A stretch of 64,000 nucleotides of DNA from Nitrospira sp. Ga0074138 (GCA_001464735.1 LNDU01000046.1:62001-126000); one strand, 5' to 3'. Positions 1-9,009 are shown, counted from the first letter of the stretch. Notes: generated by a model from the letters alone, not told the origin. A program made the numbers and translations.

Positions 1-2
1 AT

Positions 3-413
3 ATTTCGGAATTCGTCGCCCGCTCCTCGGAGCACCCTCCGATGGCCAATACTGGAGGAACAACGAAACGCGTCACCTACCATTCATCCTGCCATCTGCG
101 GGCAGCCGGGGTGACAAAGGAACCGCGACAAGTCCTGTCCTCATTGCCTGGGGTCAATTTCGTCGAGATGCAGGACGCCGACCGTTGCGCTGGAGGCGCA
201 GGCACCTACGTGGTCAAAGACTATGACACGTCGAAGAAGATCTTTGACCGAAAAGCTCGTGCCATCAATCAGATCGGCGCAAACGTGGTCGCGACCAGTT
301 GTCCAGCCTGCATGATTCAGCTGAAAAATGGATTAGGCGAAGCTGTCGAAGTCAAACATGTCGCCCAACTGCTTCAAGAGGCTTATCGAGCGGCCGAGGG
401 CGAGAAGAGCTGA
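3..413 (+). CDS. (Fe-S)-binding protein, CCG domain, C-terminal part
   Basis: This is the 3' part of a gene that enters from the left edge; the frame is open to the first bases, so the start lies outside. The visible protein has two half-motifs of the cysteine-rich CCG domain: HSSCHLRAAG followed by CAGGAG, then TSCPACMIQL near the end. Such domains bind an iron-sulfur cluster in GlcF/LutA, GlpC and heterodisulfide-reductase-like subunits that carry electrons from hydroxy-acid oxidation. Which of these it is cannot be decided without the N-terminal half. It ends in a Glu/Lys tail 77 bp before the next gene. Confidence 0.8.
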   Translation: MSEFVARSSEHPPMANTGGTTKRVTYHSSCHLRAAGVTKEPRQVLSSLPGVNFVEMQDADRCAGGAGTYVVKDYDTSKKIFDRKARAINQIGANVVATSCPACMIQLKNGLGEAVEVKHVAQLLQEAYRAAEGEKS

Positions 414-490
414 GTCACGCTCCTAAATCGTGTATAGTAGCCCCGCATAAAGATGGGAATCATGTGGATGATAGGCTTGGTGAGTCGCTG

Positions 491-769
491 ATGGTGTCGG
501 TGCAGATTTTTGGCCAGACTTTACGTGCGGTCGTCGAGGAGAGCGAACTCGAAGTGCCGGTGACCGGCCCGACCACCGTGAAGCAACTGATCGAAGCACA
601 CCCCGCACAACTGGGCCCGTTACGACGCTACATGACGAGCCGTGAGGCGCTCATCACGATCAACAAGAAGATCGGGTCGGAAGATTCACCGGTGCGCGAC
701 GGCGACGTCGTCAAACTGTCATTCCAATCCCGCACGTCCTACGACGGCACACGCGATATCCCCACCTAG
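491..769 (+). CDS. MoaD/ThiS-family beta-grasp protein
   Basis: A 92-residue protein starting VSVQIFGQTLRAVVEES. It has the ubiquitin-like pattern of MoaD/ThiS sulfur carriers: a conserved initial strand, a TVKQLIEAHP helix, and an INKKIGSEDSPVRDGDVVKL segment resembling the usual 'N...L.DGDEV....' stretch. The C-terminal Gly-Gly that is adenylated and thiocarboxylated in true sulfur carriers is absent (it ends RDIPT), so sulfur transfer is doubtful. The ATG at 491 is chosen because upstream codons in this frame overlap the preceding gene and look non-coding. Fold assignment is fairly sure, function is not. Confidence 0.55.
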   Translation: MVSVQIFGQTLRAVVEESELEVPVTGPTTVKQLIEAHPAQLGPLRRYMTSREALITINKKIGSEDSPVRDGDVVKLSFQSRTSYDGTRDIPT

Positions 770-842
770 CAGCCTACTAGTCTTGCCTCCGTTCTCTCAG
801 GCAGGAATCGCTGACAACAGAACGACCTTGCTGACAGTGTGG

Positions 843-2015
843 TTACTGTATGGTCTCACGTATCCCGCCCTTTTGAAAATGGTTGGGTAACAGCATGATG
901 CAGTTGGGGTTGAACCCAGCGGCCTTCAAAGTATCAATACTCCCCAGCACCTTGTCTTCTTGCAAATCGATCACCGTGATGGACCCGTCGCTCATGCCCT
1001 CCAGGTTGAGGAGACTGTTCTGAACGAACAGGTATCGTTCATCCGGCGACAACACCGTGTGATGGGCGCCTTCCGCTGCGGGAAGGGCTTTGAGAAACTT
1101 AGGCTGACGCGGATTGCTGTTATCGTAGAGATTGACGAAGCCTGGTTTGGCGGTGGTGATGTAAAGTCGGTCGCCCCTCGCGTTATACAACATCTCTAGC
1201 GGGACTCCTTGTTGCCGTGGTCCAAAATCATCGACCTGTGTGAACGAAAACGATTTACTGCTGGGATCCCACAGGCCGGCCCACAGGGTCCCTTCCATCA
1301 TATTGGTGATGTGGACGACTGGAGGATTCGCATTCGGGGCAAACATGACTTCCACGGGAGCGGCTTTCGAGGGAGAAGGCTTCAGGGACACCTTGTGCGT
1401 GGACAAGACCGTGCCGGTGCTCGCCTCCAGAACCGTCACGGACTCACCCATGTCCGACATGTCGGGCTTGACCGTGCTGGTGACCAAAACGCGATCGATT
1501 CCATTATGAATGGCAATCCCATGCGGGTAGAGAATCTGGGCGGTCGGGTCCGATCCCCGCACGGTCTTGATCGGGCGATCATGGACTGCGTCGCCCATGA
1601 TGACGGTGCTCGAACCCATGCAGGTGAGATACCAGGTCTTGTTGTCTTCGGAGACGACCAGATCTTCTCCGACCTGACAGTCTGGCACGGCAATGGTACG
1701 CAGCCGGTAGGGGAAGCGCGTGAGATCGATCACGTACAGCTCACTTTTTCCCAAGGACGTGATATAGGCCTTCGTGCGATCGCGGTTGAAGAAAATATGG
1801 TGGGCGACGAGGTCGGCGGGTAGTGGAATATCCATGAGAATCTTTCCGAAGTCAACCGACTTCGGATCGATCTCCATGATGGCAATGCCCTCCCGCCTGA
1901 CCGTTTGACCCGGCTTACTTTCATAATTCAACAGCGCCAGAAGTTCCGCTGAGGCCATCGATGTTGAGGACAACAGCGAGAGCGCTACCACTGTAATGAG
2001 TTGAAATCGGTTCAT
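843..2015 (-). CDS. Secreted YVTN-type beta-propeller protein
   Basis: 390 residues. The start is the ATG at 2015, preceded by GGAGG, followed by a clear signal peptide (MNRFQLITVVALSLLSSTSMASA). The mature part shows repeated propeller-blade sequences such as KAYITSLGKSELYVIDL, RLYITTAKPGFVNLYD and DGSITVIDLQEDKVLGSIDTL, and an HHTVLSPDERYLFVQN blade typical of YVTN/lactonase-like seven-blade proteins. Likely periplasmic; ligand or enzyme activity unknown. It is convergent with the small gene on its left and divergent from the symporter gene on its right. Confidence 0.8.
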   Translation of the reverse strand: MNRFQLITVVALSLLSSTSMASAELLALLNYESKPGQTVRREGIAIMEIDPKSVDFGKILMDIPLPADLVAHHIFFNRDRTKAYITSLGKSELYVIDLTRFPYRLRTIAVPDCQVGEDLVVSEDNKTWYLTCMGSSTVIMGDAVHDRPIKTVRGSDPTAQILYPHGIAIHNGIDRVLVTSTVKPDMSDMGESVTVLEASTGTVLSTHKVSLKPSPSKAAPVEVMFAPNANPPVVHITNMMEGTLWAGLWDPSSKSFSFTQVDDFGPRQQGVPLEMLYNARGDRLYITTAKPGFVNLYDNSNPRQPKFLKALPAAEGAHHTVLSPDERYLFVQNSLLNLEGMSDGSITVIDLQEDKVLGSIDTLKAAGFNPNCIMLLPNHFQKGGIRETIQ

Positions 2016-2183
2016 GGAATCCTCCGTTCCTATGCTCCAGGTATGTGATGAGCATACGAACCTACGCCTCCAAAAATAGAGAAGCAACTGGACAAAATCC
2101 GTAGAGAAGGTGAGGACGAGGTGGTCAGAGCTGTCGAGGACATGGTTTCTTTGAACGAAACCGAGTAAGCTGCCGCGGCCCCC

Positions 2184-3500
2184 ATGATGACGATTCACGA
2201 GACATCACGACGTAGTCCGTTTCCCCTCTATGCGCAGGTGCTTGTCGCCGTGATCTGCGGCACAACGCTTGGCGTGGTCTTTGGCCAGGAGCCCTACTTC
2301 AACGGGCTGCGCAATGAACAACTGGGGAAACTTGGGCTATGGGTGGTCTGGCTGCTGAAGACACTTGCCGTTCCGCTTATTTTCTTTGCAATTATGGATT
2401 CGCTGATCCGTGCCAGTTTACCGCTGCGGCAGGGAGCAAAACTCATCGCGATTTGCCTCGTCAATGTCTCCGTGGCCATGGTGATTGGGCTGACCATCAT
2501 GAATCTCTGGCAGCCGGGAAAGGCGTGGCAAGGCCACGTCGAGGACCTACTCCATGTGGTGCCGGGATCGAGTCTGAAACCGACCTTCACGCCGTCGGAG
2601 CATCCACTCGAAGACTTGGTGGCCTATATTCCCCGGACGATCGCTGATCCTTTTGGGAGCAATAACATCATCGGCGTCGTGCTGTTGGCGCTTGGGATTG
2701 GGCTCCTATTGCGGTGGGCCAGCACGAAGGGCGGTCGGGCCGGTGGAGTCCTTGATCGCATCGCCTGGGTGATTGAGTGGGTCTATGGGTGGCTTGTGAG
2801 GATCCTCTGGTGGGTCATCCTGGTCATTCCGTTTGCTGTGTTTGGTGTCGTGGCGAGCGTTGTCGGCCGGTCGGGGGTCGGCGTCTTCTCAACGCTCTGG
2901 ATCTTCCTCGCCGCCATGCTCCTTGGTCTGGCGGTCCATGCGCTGCTCTACTATCCACTGGTGGCGTGGGTCATCGGGAAGAAATCACCCAGGGTGTACA
3001 TCGGACAGGGAGCCGATGCCATCATGACGGGTCTCTCCTGTAACAGCAGTCTCGCCACGGTGCCCCTCACGCTCCGCTGTCTCGAACGGATGCAGGTCTC
3101 GGCACAATCGGCGCGCCTGGCAGCCTGTGTAGGCACAAACCTCAACAATGACGGCATCACGCTGTACGAAGCGATGGCGGCGCTGTTTCTCGCCCATGCA
3201 CTCGGCTATGACCTGCCAATCTCGAAGCAAATCGTGATCGTCGTGGCCTCCATCATCGCCGGCGCCGGCGTGGCCGGCATTCCCGAAGCGGGCATGATCG
3301 TGCTCCCGCTTGTCCTTGCCGCTGCCGGTTTGCCGGATCAGGTCATCCTCGCCGCCATTCCCCTCATCATGACCGTCGACTGGATCATCGCCCGCGCCCG
3401 CTCCGGCGTGAACGTCATGAGTGACATGCTCGTCGCCATCCTGCTCGACGTCGGCAAGACGGAACCAGTAACAGAGTTTCATGCAGATACGGGGAGATAA
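2184..3500 (+). CDS. Dicarboxylate/amino acid:cation symporter (DAACS family)
   Basis: 438 residues with the hydrophobic profile of the GltP/DctA (SDF) family, which imports glutamate, aspartate or C4-dicarboxylates with Na+ or H+. Visible family signatures include the hairpin region with MTGLSCNSSLATVPLTL, the TNLNNDGITLYEA helix (family NMDGT-like motif) and the AGIPEAGMIVLPLVL hairpin followed by MTVDWIIARARSGVNVMSD (family D..ld..RT..NV.gD motif). NMDGT is NNDGI here and the usual RT is RS, so substrate or coupling ion may differ from the classical transporters. Two ATGs occur in tandem at the start. A 133-bp copy of its 3' end lies 2.7 kb downstream. Confidence 0.88.
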   Translation: MMTIHETSRRSPFPLYAQVLVAVICGTTLGVVFGQEPYFNGLRNEQLGKLGLWVVWLLKTLAVPLIFFAIMDSLIRASLPLRQGAKLIAICLVNVSVAMVIGLTIMNLWQPGKAWQGHVEDLLHVVPGSSLKPTFTPSEHPLEDLVAYIPRTIADPFGSNNIIGVVLLALGIGLLLRWASTKGGRAGGVLDRIAWVIEWVYGWLVRILWWVILVIPFAVFGVVASVVGRSGVGVFSTLWIFLAAMLLGLAVHALLYYPLVAWVIGKKSPRVYIGQGADAIMTGLSCNSSLATVPLTLRCLERMQVSAQSARLAACVGTNLNNDGITLYEAMAALFLAHALGYDLPISKQIVIVVASIIAGAGVAGIPEAGMIVLPLVLAAAGLPDQVILAAIPLIMTVDWIIARARSGVNVMSDMLVAILLDVGKTEPVTEFHADTGR

Positions 3501-3917
3501 AGGACAGATCCGAAGTCTTCTTGACATGGATATCCACGCGATCCTCGCGGCAGCATGCTCGAACGCCAACGCAGTGATCAAGAGATCCGACAGCGGGAGC
3601 ATCACCCTTTTGCGAACAAGCTGTGCTGATGGATCACCTGAGCGGATCCACGTTGAGAACATCTGGGTCCACTGCCTCAATATACAAGAGCCACTATGCT
3701 GTCATTACGATTGACACGAAGATTCGATCAGAAGATTCACTGATGTACGACAACAGCCTCAGACTCCTGCCTCTCGGATGACGGCACCTGGGACATTTCC
3801 ACCAGACCAATCGCGTTACTCACCGATTCCCTAACGACGCGATAGCACGCAGTGCGGCACTAGGAACGAGGCCGCGGAAATCGGTATCATGGAATTTGGA
3901 CCCGAGGCACGTTGACC
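3501..3917. other. Intergenic region, no gene recognised
   Basis: About 400 bp between the symporter and the potassium channel. Short reading frames here have no ribosome binding site and no recognisable protein motif. An isolated TTGACA at 3711-3716 could be a -35 box, but no convincing -10 box follows at proper spacing. Confidence 0.5.
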
Positions 3918-4976
3918 ATGGACACCGTCCCATCACGCCGCCTGTTCGACCAGATCCTCTTTACCCGTGACGATCTTAGACCGGGACGCACGTTGCTGTT
4001 CCGCATCGGGCTCGTGTTGGCCCTCTTCGCTCTCGTCTTCCTTATATTGTGGCTCGGGCGCGATGGGCTGAAGGATAACTACAATGAACATATAACCGCC
4101 ATTGATGTGCTCTACTTCGCGATGGTCACAATTACGACAGTCGGATACGGGGATATCGTGCCGGTCTCACAGCAGGCTCGGCTGGTGGATGCTGTGTTGA
4201 TCACGCCGATACGGGTGTTTATTTGGTTTATCTTTCTCGGCACAGCCTATCAGCTCGTCGTGAACCGGTATAGGGAGGGCTATCGTATGGCGAAGGTCCA
4301 GGCAGCACTACATGACCACATCATTGTATGTGGGTTTGGCTATACAGGCTGGTCGACAGCCAAGGAGTTGCTGGCGAAGGGGACAGAACCTGATCGCCTC
4401 GTCATCATCGAACCTCGTGAAGAGCGAGTCAGGGCCGCGATCGAGCTCGGTCTCGTCGCCTTTCGTGGTGATGCCACTCAAGAGATACTGCTGCAGCATG
4501 CCGTCGTCCAGCGCGCGAAGGCCGTGATCATTACCGCAGGACGAGACGACACCAACGCATTGATTCTCCTGACCGCACGCCACTTAAATCCGACTGTGGA
4601 AATTCTCGTGAGTGCGGTGGAAGAAGAAAATGTGAAGTTGTTCCGGCAGGGCGGCGCAACCGGCATCATTTCCCCCTCGACCTTCGGAGGCTATTTGCTT
4701 GCCGACGCCGTGGGACATCCGCATTTCATGGACTATGTTCAAGATCTGCTGACGGCGGGCGGCCGGGTCAGTCTCATCGAGCGTCCCGTCGAGCCAAATG
4801 AAATCGGATGCACCGCCATGGCCCTTAAGCCGGACATCGTCCTGCGTCTGTACCGTCGTGGAACGGTGATCCACTTCTGGGATCTGCAAGAGGGGCAGAA
4901 GATGGAGGCGGGAGATGTCCTGCTGATTCTAACATCGCTTTCCGGCGCCACGGCTTCCGGTACGCAGGTTGCTTAG
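3918..4976 (+). CDS. Potassium channel with RCK (TrkA-N) domain
   Basis: 352 residues: a first transmembrane helix (about 27-46), a pore loop with the K+ selectivity filter TVGYGD (74-79), a second helix (about 97-115), then a cytoplasmic RCK domain. The RCK Rossmann fold starts IIVCGFGYTGWSTAKELL (GxGxxG-like, about 139-144) and a TrkA-C-like region follows (about 270-345). This is the architecture of MthK/Kch-type two-helix channels gated by a bound nucleotide or cation. An ATG at 3918 is preferred over the TTG at 3912 because GAGG at 3904 is properly spaced from the ATG. Confidence 0.9.
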   Translation: MDTVPSRRLFDQILFTRDDLRPGRTLLFRIGLVLALFALVFLILWLGRDGLKDNYNEHITAIDVLYFAMVTITTVGYGDIVPVSQQARLVDAVLITPIRVFIWFIFLGTAYQLVVNRYREGYRMAKVQAALHDHIIVCGFGYTGWSTAKELLAKGTEPDRLVIIEPREERVRAAIELGLVAFRGDATQEILLQHAVVQRAKAVIITAGRDDTNALILLTARHLNPTVEILVSAVEEENVKLFRQGGATGIISPSTFGGYLLADAVGHPHFMDYVQDLLTAGGRVSLIERPVEPNEIGCTAMALKPDIVLRLYRRGTVIHFWDLQEGQKMEAGDVLLILTSLSGATASGTQVA

Positions 4977-5131
4977 AGGCTGTGTCCCACGCAGGAAGTG
5001 CCGTTCAGCGAACCGGGCGAAAGAACACTGTTCTGAATTGCACGGCCTGATAGATTAATCTGGAGGGCAGTTTTTTGCCGAGCATCCTCTTGCATCAGGC
5101 CGCAATGCTTGCGAACATATCAGGGGATCTC

Positions 5132-6010
5132 ATGAACTATTGGATGGCAGGGGAGAGAAGGAGGTCGGAGTGGCGCCGACGGTGGCTGTGGTGCCTCGCT
5201 CTGCTCCTGCTGACTGTCGCTGGCTGCTCCCTGACCACTACCTATCGCTACGCCGATCGAATCATCCTGTGGCAGCTCGACCACTATTTCGACCTCAATA
5301 GCGACCAGCGTCGTGATCTGAACCAACGCCTTACGCCCCTGCTCACCCGACACCGGGATGAAGCTCTGCCGGAATATGAAAGCTTCCTTCGAGAGATCCG
5401 TCAGCGGATCGAGCGGGGACTCACCGGTTCGGATGTCGATTGGGCCTATGCTACCTATGATCGTCTACGCGCCGACCTCTTCGAGCGTGTTGTGGGGGAC
5501 GGTGGAGTCTTTCTCGCCTCGGTGGACGCCAGCCAGGTGCGCACGTTCGAAACAGTGTTACAGAAGGACAACGCCAAAGCCGAACGTCTTGTTCAGAACC
5601 CGCCATCCGAGCGTTTGAACAAACGGGCCCAGGCCACCCTCGATTGGCTGAAAGACTGGTTGGGGCCGCTAACCCAAGAACAGCGGAAACAAATCCACCA
5701 GTGGAGCCTGACGCTGCCTGACACGCAACAGGTCTGGGTTGCCTACCAGCAGCAGCGCCAGCAGGAGCTCCTGACTCTCCTGCATCAACCCCGAACTCCC
5801 GAACGTGCCGCACAGGAACTCCGCGCCATCTTTAATTCACCTGAGCAGACCGCCTCTGCGTCCTATCAAGACGGACTTCGCCAAATGCGCGATGCCGCCA
5901 AGACCATGGCTCTGGCCATCGACCAGCATGTCACTCCCGTGCAACGCCGCCACGCCGTCGCGGAACTCCAACGGCTTATCGACCAGGTGCACAACCTCCA
6001 GGCAGGCTAG
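5132..6010 (+). CDS. DUF6279-like lipoprotein
   Basis: 292 residues. The ATG at 5132 follows an AGGGG ribosome site; the first residues are charged (RRRSEWRRRW), then a hydrophobic stretch ends in the lipobox LTVAGC, so the protein is probably lipidated and anchored in the envelope. The rest is helical and rich in Gln, Arg and Glu: YRYADRIILWQLDHYFDLNSDQR near the start and RHAVAELQRLIDQV near the end fit the DUF6279 family of proteobacterial lipoproteins of unknown function. It stands alone between the channel gene and a stretch of gene debris. Confidence 0.75.
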   Translation: MNYWMAGERRRSEWRRRWLWCLALLLLTVAGCSLTTTYRYADRIILWQLDHYFDLNSDQRRDLNQRLTPLLTRHRDEALPEYESFLREIRQRIERGLTGSDVDWAYATYDRLRADLFERVVGDGGVFLASVDASQVRTFETVLQKDNAKAERLVQNPPSERLNKRAQATLDWLKDWLGPLTQEQRKQIHQWSLTLPDTQQVWVAYQQQRQQELLTLLHQPRTPERAAQELRAIFNSPEQTASASYQDGLRQMRDAAKTMALAIDQHVTPVQRRHAVAELQRLIDQVHNLQAG

Positions 6011-6044
6011 TTTCCGGCATTCAAGACACTCCGGATGTCCATCG

Positions 6045-6217
6045 CCGGTTTGCCGGTTCAGGTCATCCTCGCCGCCATCCCCCTCATCATGACTGTGGAT
6101 GGGATCATCGCCCGCGCTCGCTCCGGCGTGAACGTCATGAGCGACATGCTCGTCGCCATCCTCCTCGACGTCGGACAATCGAAGTCGGCATCAGCCACGA
6201 AGTCTATTGCCGAGTAG
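6045..6217 (+). pseudogene. Duplicated 3' fragment of the DAACS symporter gene
   Basis: Bases 6045-6177 match 3325-3457 of the symporter gene without gaps and with few substitutions. They encode GLPVQVILAAIPLIMTVDG, then RARSGVNVMSDMLVAILLDVG, in the same frame, then diverge and end at a stop at 6217. Only the last helical hairpin is present, so it cannot be a working transporter. It is the scar of a partial duplication or of a recombined second copy. Confidence 0.85.
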
Positions 6218-6324
6218 GTGGTGACGGAGGGAGCAACACCAGTTAACAACGTGATTTATGGGAGGGAAACGGGTAAGCTTCGCATCAGGACTATTTCGAT
6301 TGGCAAACAGAGTGAGACGTATCT

Positions 6325-6582
6325 GTGAATGATGAACTTGATGTCTTGCTGTCCGTGACTGCGAGGTTACAGGCAGCCGGTATTGTCTATATGGTGACCG
6401 GCTCCATGGCAGCGAACTTCTATGCCACCCCTCGCATGACGCGAGATATCGATCTGGTGGTTGAACTGTCAGATGCCGACATCGATCGCGTCGTCGGTCT
6501 CTTTCACTTGGTCAGGGTCTATCTCGGTCATTGGGCCGATCGCTTAGGGCTGACCGCACTGTATCGTGAGGTCCATTCATGA
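6325..6582 (+). pseudogene. Nucleotidyltransferase fragment (DUF6036/AbiEii-like), internally deleted
   Basis: 85 residues from a GTG start. The first part, YMVTGSMAANFYATPRMTRDIDLVVEL, is the GS...D.D nucleotidyltransferase core found in AbiEii/DUF6036-type toxins and stand-alone NTases (GS at about 26-27, DID at about 41-43). After DADIDRVVGLF the sequence jumps to LVRVYLGHWADRLGLTALYREV, which resembles the extreme C terminus of full-length homologues, which are about 150-200 residues. The middle, with the third acidic residue, seems deleted in frame. It overlaps the next gene by ATGA. Confidence 0.6.
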
Positions 6583-6848
6583 ACGATACCGCCCCAGAAA
6601 TTGACGAGCGGTTTCGGGCCATGCTCCTGGCACGCACCGGTGAAGAACGACTGATCATGGGGTGTGCAATGCGCGAGACAGCTCGTGCGCTTGTGGAGGC
6701 GTCGCTGCTACAGCAAGATCCTCACGCGAACGTGGAGGCCCTTCGAAAAGGCCTCTTTCTCCGATTCTATGGTCATGAATTCGATGCCGAAACCCGGGCA
6801 AACATTCTCGCCGCTATCGAGTCTGCAGCCCGTCCCATCTCAAAGTAA
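6579..6848 (+). CDS. Hypothetical protein coupled to the NTase fragment
   Basis: 89 residues, no recognised domain: acidic N terminus (MNDTAPEIDERFRAMLLARTGEERLIMG), then a helical segment and FLRFYGHEFDAETRANILAAIE. Its start overlaps the stop of the NTase fragment (ATGA), which suggests translational coupling and a two-gene unit, as in toxin-antitoxin or NTase-partner pairs. With the upstream partner deleted internally, this one may be an orphan. Function unknown. Confidence 0.55.
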   Translation: MNDTAPEIDERFRAMLLARTGEERLIMGCAMRETARALVEASLLQQDPHANVEALRKGLFLRFYGHEFDAETRANILAAIESAARPISK

Positions 6849-6981
6849 TATCCCTTCGCCAACCGTTTCCTGCCGAATCTCTGCCCGGTTCACCATTCAT
6901 GGCATACTCAAACCCCGCACCCTTCGACGAGCTTGCCTCGACTAGGCTCGCCGCAGGCAGGGCAGGCTCAGTCCTCGATAC

Positions 6982-7977
6982 TCAGTCCTTCGTGCGGTTC
7001 CGCCCCTTGCCTGTTGCGTTGGACGACGTCACCGCTTGGAGAAATTGCACGATTTCACGTTTCACCTCCGTATCGTGGCCAAGCCAGCCGTGACCGCCGC
7101 TCTGAAACGTGACCAAGCGAGCCCCCGGAATGTGCGTAGCGGCGTACGAAGCTCCCGCCAGCGTCCGGTACAGATCGTCTGCACAGCTCATGGCAAGCGT
7201 TGGCGCCGAGATCGTCTGGAGTTCCTCCGGTCTCAGGGGGGCGGCCATCCGGGCATCGATGCGTAAGCCTTCCATCCGTCGACTAACCGGAAAGATGTCT
7301 TGGATGATGCGGAGGGCTCGTGCCTGTTCGATGGAATCGGCATTCCGATACACCTCGATCGGTGTCGCCAGGACCGTTTCAATCAGCATGCGCGGAGCCA
7401 CTCGCGTCAGTGTCCAGATCAAGAAGTCTGACCCCAGCACATGGTCGAGCACAAACGACATGTAGGGTGACGGAGGGGTGGTGTCCTTCGTGGTTGTGCC
7501 GGGGGGAAAGGCCGCTGGGACGAGCAGGACTAAGGCGGAGCAACGGGCCGGAAAGTCCCGGCAGAACTGGATGGATGATGGCGCGCCGGCGGACACCCCA
7601 AACACGGCGGCAGTCGCGATCCCCAAGCTATCCAACAGGCACGCATGGGCCGCCGCCTGCTCTTTCACACCGGCATGGATGGGCGATGGTGTCCGGAGAT
7701 AGCCAAACCGGGAGACAGCGACCACACGAAATCCGGCAGGAGCCAGCGTATCGCCAAAGTCCGCCATTTGCGGATAGCCACCACCGGCTCCATGGATAGC
7801 GAGCACGGCCGGGCCCGATCCGACCTCCGAGTACTCAATGGGGCCGCAGGCCGTGGTCGCAACCTGGCTGTCTCTGACCAGCCGTGCGGTGACCTCGGCC
7901 CGATCGGACTCATATTGCGCATACACCCATCCTGCCAGAGCCAGCAGGGTAACGACACATCCAATGACGTAGTTCAT
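6982..7977 (-). CDS. Membrane-anchored alpha/beta hydrolase
   Basis: 331 residues from the ATG at 7977; an in-frame TTG at 8004 is an alternative. The N terminus MNYVIGCVVTLLALAGWVYA is a signal anchor. The hydrolase fold is shown by HGAGGG (oxyanion hole), the nucleophile elbow GVSAGA (GxSxG), an Asp in CADDLYR and the catalytic His in SGGHGWLGHD, in the canonical order Ser-Asp-His. The lid region (about 165-225) is helical. Substrate cannot be told. The 5' end lies about 110 bp from the transposon insertion at 8094. Confidence 0.85.
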   Translation of the reverse strand: MNYVIGCVVTLLALAGWVYAQYESDRAEVTARLVRDSQVATTACGPIEYSEVGSGPAVLAIHGAGGGYPQMADFGDTLAPAGFRVVAVSRFGYLRTPSPIHAGVKEQAAAHACLLDSLGIATAAVFGVSAGAPSSIQFCRDFPARCSALVLLVPAAFPPGTTTKDTTPPSPYMSFVLDHVLGSDFLIWTLTRVAPRMLIETVLATPIEVYRNADSIEQARALRIIQDIFPVSRRMEGLRIDARMAAPLRPEELQTISAPTLAMSCADDLYRTLAGASYAATHIPGARLVTFQSGGHGWLGHDTEVKREIVQFLQAVTSSNATGKGRNRTKD

Positions 7978-8085
7978 GGCCTGGGTGAATACCTCACCGT
8001 TCAAACGTGGGGAGTGCCCCCGTTAGCACAAGCGCGGAAGCTCCGAACCGCAACAGTCCCGGCCGGATGAAGAAGACAGGCTATT

Positions 8086-8093
8086 CTATGTTG
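8086..8093. repeat. Target-site duplication, left copy (CTATGTTG)
   Basis: The 8-bp sequence CTATGTTG directly abuts the left inverted repeat and recurs at 10695-10702 directly outside the right one. This is the signature of a cut-and-paste or replicative insertion, and 8 bp is a duplication length found in IS1-related families. Confidence 0.9.
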
Positions 8094-8158
8094 GGTAGTG
8101 GGTCAGTTTGAATTCCCTTGATCTTGCCAGTGCTTAAGCGGTCATGTATGATGACTGC

Positions 8159-8434
8159 ATGAAGAAAAAGAAACCATCCACAGACCTTAACGTCATCGCT
8201 CACGACATCCTGCAAGCCATCACCGGCGAACCTGCCGGGACAACCTCGGTCACGCGAGAGCCTGCCCAAAAGCCCACTAAGAATAATGCTCAACCTGAAA
8301 AGAACCCTGCTGCCGTCGCTCTAGGGCGTCTAGGAGGACTCAAGGGCGGCAAAGCTAGGGCCAAGAAACTATCAGCCAAGAAGCGGGCTGATATTGCTAA
8401 AAATGCCGCTAAGGCTAGATGGACGAAGAAGTAG
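8159..8434 (+). CDS. Small Lys/Ala-rich basic protein (transposon cargo)
   Basis: 91 residues from ATG 8159 (ATG 8144 is also possible). The N terminus contains NVIAHDILQAITGEP, then a disordered Thr/Pro/Lys linker, then the highly basic block NPAAVALGRLGGLKGGKARA and KKLSAKKRADIAKNAAKARW. That block is a widespread short motif in uncharacterised bacterial proteins and looks nucleic-acid binding. It is the first gene inside the left end of the transposon. No exact function can be given. Confidence 0.65.
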   Translation: MKKKKPSTDLNVIAHDILQAITGEPAGTTSVTREPAQKPTKNNAQPEKNPAAVALGRLGGLKGGKARAKKLSAKKRADIAKNAAKARWTKK

Positions 8435-8538
8435 ATTGACTGTACCGCACCTTGACTACACCTGTTTGTTGACAGCCTGAATTCCAAACAGTATAGTGCC
8501 CGTCGTACGTAGCCACTACATAGAGTGGGGGTGATGTG

Positions 8539-8874
8539 ATGGGCACGCAAGAAATAGAAAATCTTTCGGATAAAATTCTCGCCTTAGAATTCCAGCTTGA
8601 GCGGCTTCAATGGCGGTTTCGTTGCCCAAAATGTGGCCATGGCAATCGATCTAGCGCCATAGGAGATCTTAAGCCGCGCGAAGCGATTTTGTCATTCCTG
8701 AAACAGTATGACCGGCCTGTAGGGGTAGGTCTCCTCAAGAAGCAACTTGCCGTCGGGGGCTACCCTATGGAGCGATTCGGGCCTCGGCACAAGTATTTCT
8801 ATACGCTGATTAGCAGACTGTGCGAGTCAGGAGTAGCCATGAAGGACGGAGACGAAGTGATGCTAAAAGGGTGA
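8539..8874 (+). CDS. Zinc-ribbon-like protein (transposon cargo)
   Basis: 111 residues: a short coiled N terminus (EIENLSDKILALEFQLERLQWRF), a CPKCGHGN knuckle with only one CxxC pair, and a C-terminal part (KPREAILSFLKQYDRPVGVGLLKKQLAVGG, then YTLISRLCESG and DGDEVMLKG) that resembles a winged helix. This suggests a small DNA- or RNA-binding regulator. It lies between the basic-protein gene and the leader-like ORF. Function unknown; a role as transposition accessory factor is speculation. Confidence 0.6.
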   Translation: MGTQEIENLSDKILALEFQLERLQWRFRCPKCGHGNRSSAIGDLKPREAILSFLKQYDRPVGVGLLKKQLAVGGYPMERFGPRHKYFYTLISRLCESGVAMKDGDEVMLKG

Positions 8875-8928
8875 AAGATGGGAAATTGGCGTTTTGGGTT
8901 AAACTATGAACTTAGGAGGTATCACGCC

Positions 8929-9009
8929 ATGAGAAGAATTGTAGCTCCAGCGTCCACGCTCACCGACGTATGGGGCGATAACAGCAAGAGCCGTCTCTTC
9001 ACGCCCTAG
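8929..9009 (+). CDS. 26-codon leader-like ORF
   Basis: A perfect AGGAGG (8914-8919) sits 9 bases before ATG 8929, and the frame runs 26 codons (MRRIVAPASTLTDVWGDNSK..., ending RLFTP) to TAG at 9007. The strong ribosome site argues for real translation. The last third of the ORF forms the left arm of a 13-bp hairpin, so ribosome movement would open or hide that hairpin, as in attenuator leader peptides. No amino-acid run typical of classical attenuators is present. Confidence 0.45.
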   Translation: MRRIVAPASTLTDVWGDNSKSRLFTP

